From the NCBI GenBank assembly GCA_023259235.1, contig JAHFQQ010000186.1, forward strand, positions 1 to 7,189: a DNA stretch of 7,189 nt. The letters run 5' to 3'. The translations under genes and the position numbers were made by a program. Of this stretch, positions 5,767-7,189 are shown in pieces (within the stretch, counting starts at the first letter, position 1; the number at the start of each line of letters is the position of its first letter). The stretch is from Polaromonas sp. Lineage in GTDB: Bacteria > Pseudomonadota > Gammaproteobacteria > Burkholderiales > Burkholderiaceae_C. The notes under the pieces are model-generated. The model was not told the origin of the DNA. It searched no databases and was given only the letters and a program-made list of their open reading frames with translations.

Positions 5767-7189
5767 TCACGGATGTTTGGGAACTTCTGCCCGGACGTCG
5801 GCCTGGCCCGGGCCGCCGACACTCACCCGCTTGAATACCAGCACATTTTCATTTCTGTCCGTGGGCCTGCGCACGGTGGCCAGAAAAGCCCAATCGGGCA
5901 GATTCACAACATCGCCGAGGCTGGGCTGCGCATCGACATCCACGATCAGGTAAGGGCAGGCCGCCTGCGCGGTGGCCTGGCGCAGTTGGAGCTGGCCATG
6001 GTACTGCAGGGCAGCCGCCTGGGCACTTCCCACGCCGTAGATTTCGACGCAGGCATTTTTATCAACCAGGCTTGCAATCTGGCGCGATGTCGGTGCGTAG
6101 CTGCGCGCATAGTCCAGCAAAGGCAGCCATAGTGTCATCAGCAGCATCCAGCTCAGGGTGATGCCGCCTGCCGGAAGAACCAGCGATTTCCAGACGGCCG
6201 CGCGCTGTGCGCTGGTCCGCCATTTCACCAGCCAACCCCACGCCAGCGTGGCGACTACTGCCACCAGGAAAGCAAGCCACGAAAAGCTTGGCTCAAAGCC
6301 CGGTGCCAGCCTGGCGACATTGGCCGCAGGTTGTTTGGGCACGCCGGTTTGCATGGCGATCCAGATGACCCAGATGACGATGGCGCAGCCGGTGAAAAAC
6401 AGCAGGGTGAACCAGTCGATCAGTGAGGCCACGCTGCGCTTGAGCGTGGGTAGTGCAAACGCGGCCAGTGCAGCCAGCGCAGGCAGGCTCAGCAACAGGC
6501 TGCGGTCCGACGCCGGGGTAGTCAGTGTGGCAACAATAGCCGTGCCGGCAAACCACAGCGGCAGCGCCACGTGGCGGCTTGCCAGTTGCCTGCGCCAGCG
6601 CCAGAGCGTCCAGAGCGCCAGCGGCCATGCGGGCCAGGTAAACCACACCAGCAAGCGGCCCAAGCCATGCAGGTCTTGCCAGACCGATCCACCGTCGGCG
6701 CCTGGCAGGCGAATTCGCCAGCGCCACAAATCGAGTCCGTAAGAGAACAGGGACACCAGCAGCGTGATGCCGCCGATCAGCAAAACCCAGTGCCAGGAGC
6801 GTTGTCTGCTGGCCGCGCCAGCCAGGCCGCTTCCCCAGCGCATATGGATCCATTCAAGCAGTGCTCCTCCCGCGCCAAGCAGCAGGGCCAGTGTGGGCGC
6901 GCCGCTCAGGGCGAGCCCGGCAAGACCCACCAGCAGACCCAGTGCAGGCCCCAAGAGTTGCGTTGCCTGGCGGTATGGGCTGGCGGCCATGGCATAGAAC
7001 ATCAACGCGGTGAAGCCCAACTGCGCCAGGGCTGGTGTGGTTTCATGGGACAACTGAGCCAGCCCCAGGCAGGCAATAAGTGCCAGCAGACCGGCATCGG
7101 CGATGGCCCGGGCATAGTCCACCGGGCTGGCTTCGCCGCCAAACGCAAAGGCTACGGGCTGCGCTTGCGGGCTGCGGGCCAGATAATAA
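5767..7189 (-). CDS. Probable GT39-type (ArnT/PMT-like) membrane glycosyltransferase, C-terminal part
   Basis: The frame is open from the right edge (base 7188) to a TGA at 5769-5767, giving 473 residues. A GTG at 7122 would give 451 residues, but it has no ribosome site and the frame continues past it, so the gene almost certainly begins outside the window. The visible part has roughly nine or ten hydrophobic segments, for example near 32-46, 56-70, 78-112, 134-150, 176-196, 208-222, 232-247, 258-279, 301-322 and 338-357, then a soluble tail of about 115 residues. Features recalling GT-C glycosyltransferases are LLLSLPALAALAAFALPTLK (231-250), where ArnT-like proteins have their LPALP segment, and the pattern LWLPLLDYARSY (353-364) leading into a small globular end. 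Such enzymes move a sugar from a polyprenyl-phosphate carrier to lipid or protein on the periplasmic side. The catalytic acidic residues of the first periplasmic loop are not in view, so activity and substrate cannot be named. It is convergent with phoR and has no evident link to phosphate control. Confidence 0.6.
   Translation of the reverse strand, partial: YYLARSPQAQPVAFAFGGEASPVDYARAIADAGLLALIACLGLAQLSHETTPALAQLGFTALMFYAMAASPYRQATQLLGPALGLLVGLAGLALSGAPTLALLLGAGGALLEWIHMRWGSGLAGAASRQRSWHWVLLIGGITLLVSLFSYGLDLWRWRIRLPGADGGSVWQDLHGLGRLLVWFTWPAWPLALWTLWRWRRQLASRHVALPLWFAGTAIVATLTTPASDRSLLLSLPALAALAAFALPTLKRSVASLIDWFTLLFFTGCAIVIWVIWIAMQTGVPKQPAANVARLAPGFEPSFSWLAFLVAVVATLAWGWLVKWRTSAQRAAVWKSLVLPAGGITLSWMLLMTLWLPLLDYARSYAPTSRQIASLVDKNACVEIYGVGSAQAAALQYHGQLQLRQATAQAACPYLIVDVDAQPSLGDVVNLPDWAFLATVRRPTDRNENVLVFKRVSVGGPGQADVRAEVPKHP

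Noticed and set aside
5716..6132. Plus-strand open frames opposite the minus-strand gene
   Set aside because: They mirror a long GC-rich coding frame, show no domain pattern and have no ribosome sites; the minus-strand frame is far longer and has coherent membrane segments.

Overview
The window holds most of a phosphate-uptake and phosphate-sensing operon on the plus strand, followed by the end of an unrelated membrane-protein gene on the minus strand. In order: the last 46 codons of pstS, then complete pstC, pstA, pstB, phoU, phoB and phoR, all on one strand. They are tightly packed: pstC/pstA and phoB/phoR overlap by 4 bases, and the other gaps from pstA to phoB are 16 to 36 bases. After phoR there is a 54-base gap, and then a convergent minus-strand gene that runs off the right edge of the window.

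The organism is a Gram-negative bacterium. I infer a betaproteobacterium, probably order Burkholderiales and perhaps near Comamonadaceae such as Rhodoferax or Polaromonas. This rests on the moderate to high GC content, the layout with phoB and phoR directly behind phoU (in E. coli phoBR is at a separate locus), and the look of the proteins. It comes from remembered family features, not from a search.

How the genes work together: PstS (periplasm) binds inorganic phosphate and hands it to the PstC-PstA channel in the inner membrane, and PstB hydrolyses ATP to drive import. PhoU links the transporter's state to the sensor kinase PhoR, which phosphorylates the response regulator PhoB when phosphate is scarce. 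PhoB then activates Pho genes, normally including pstS itself. The main Pho-box promoter should lie upstream of pstS, outside the window; I see no convincing Pho box inside it. All catalytic and signature motifs I looked for in PstB, PhoU, PhoB and PhoR are present, and no gene is broken.

The minus-strand gene encodes a hydrophobic protein with many membrane segments and a soluble C-terminal tail. It looks like the C-terminal part of a GT-C type (ArnT/PMT-like, family GT39) lipid-linked-sugar glycosyltransferase, but the N-terminal region carrying the catalytic acids is not in the window.

I found no previously undescribed system. The points most worth a second look are a perfect 10-bp hairpin inside phoU with an adjacent small hairpin that hides a strong ribosome-binding sequence, a possible hairpin between pstS and pstC, the ambiguous pstC start, and a clear rise in GC content from the pst genes to the right edge.
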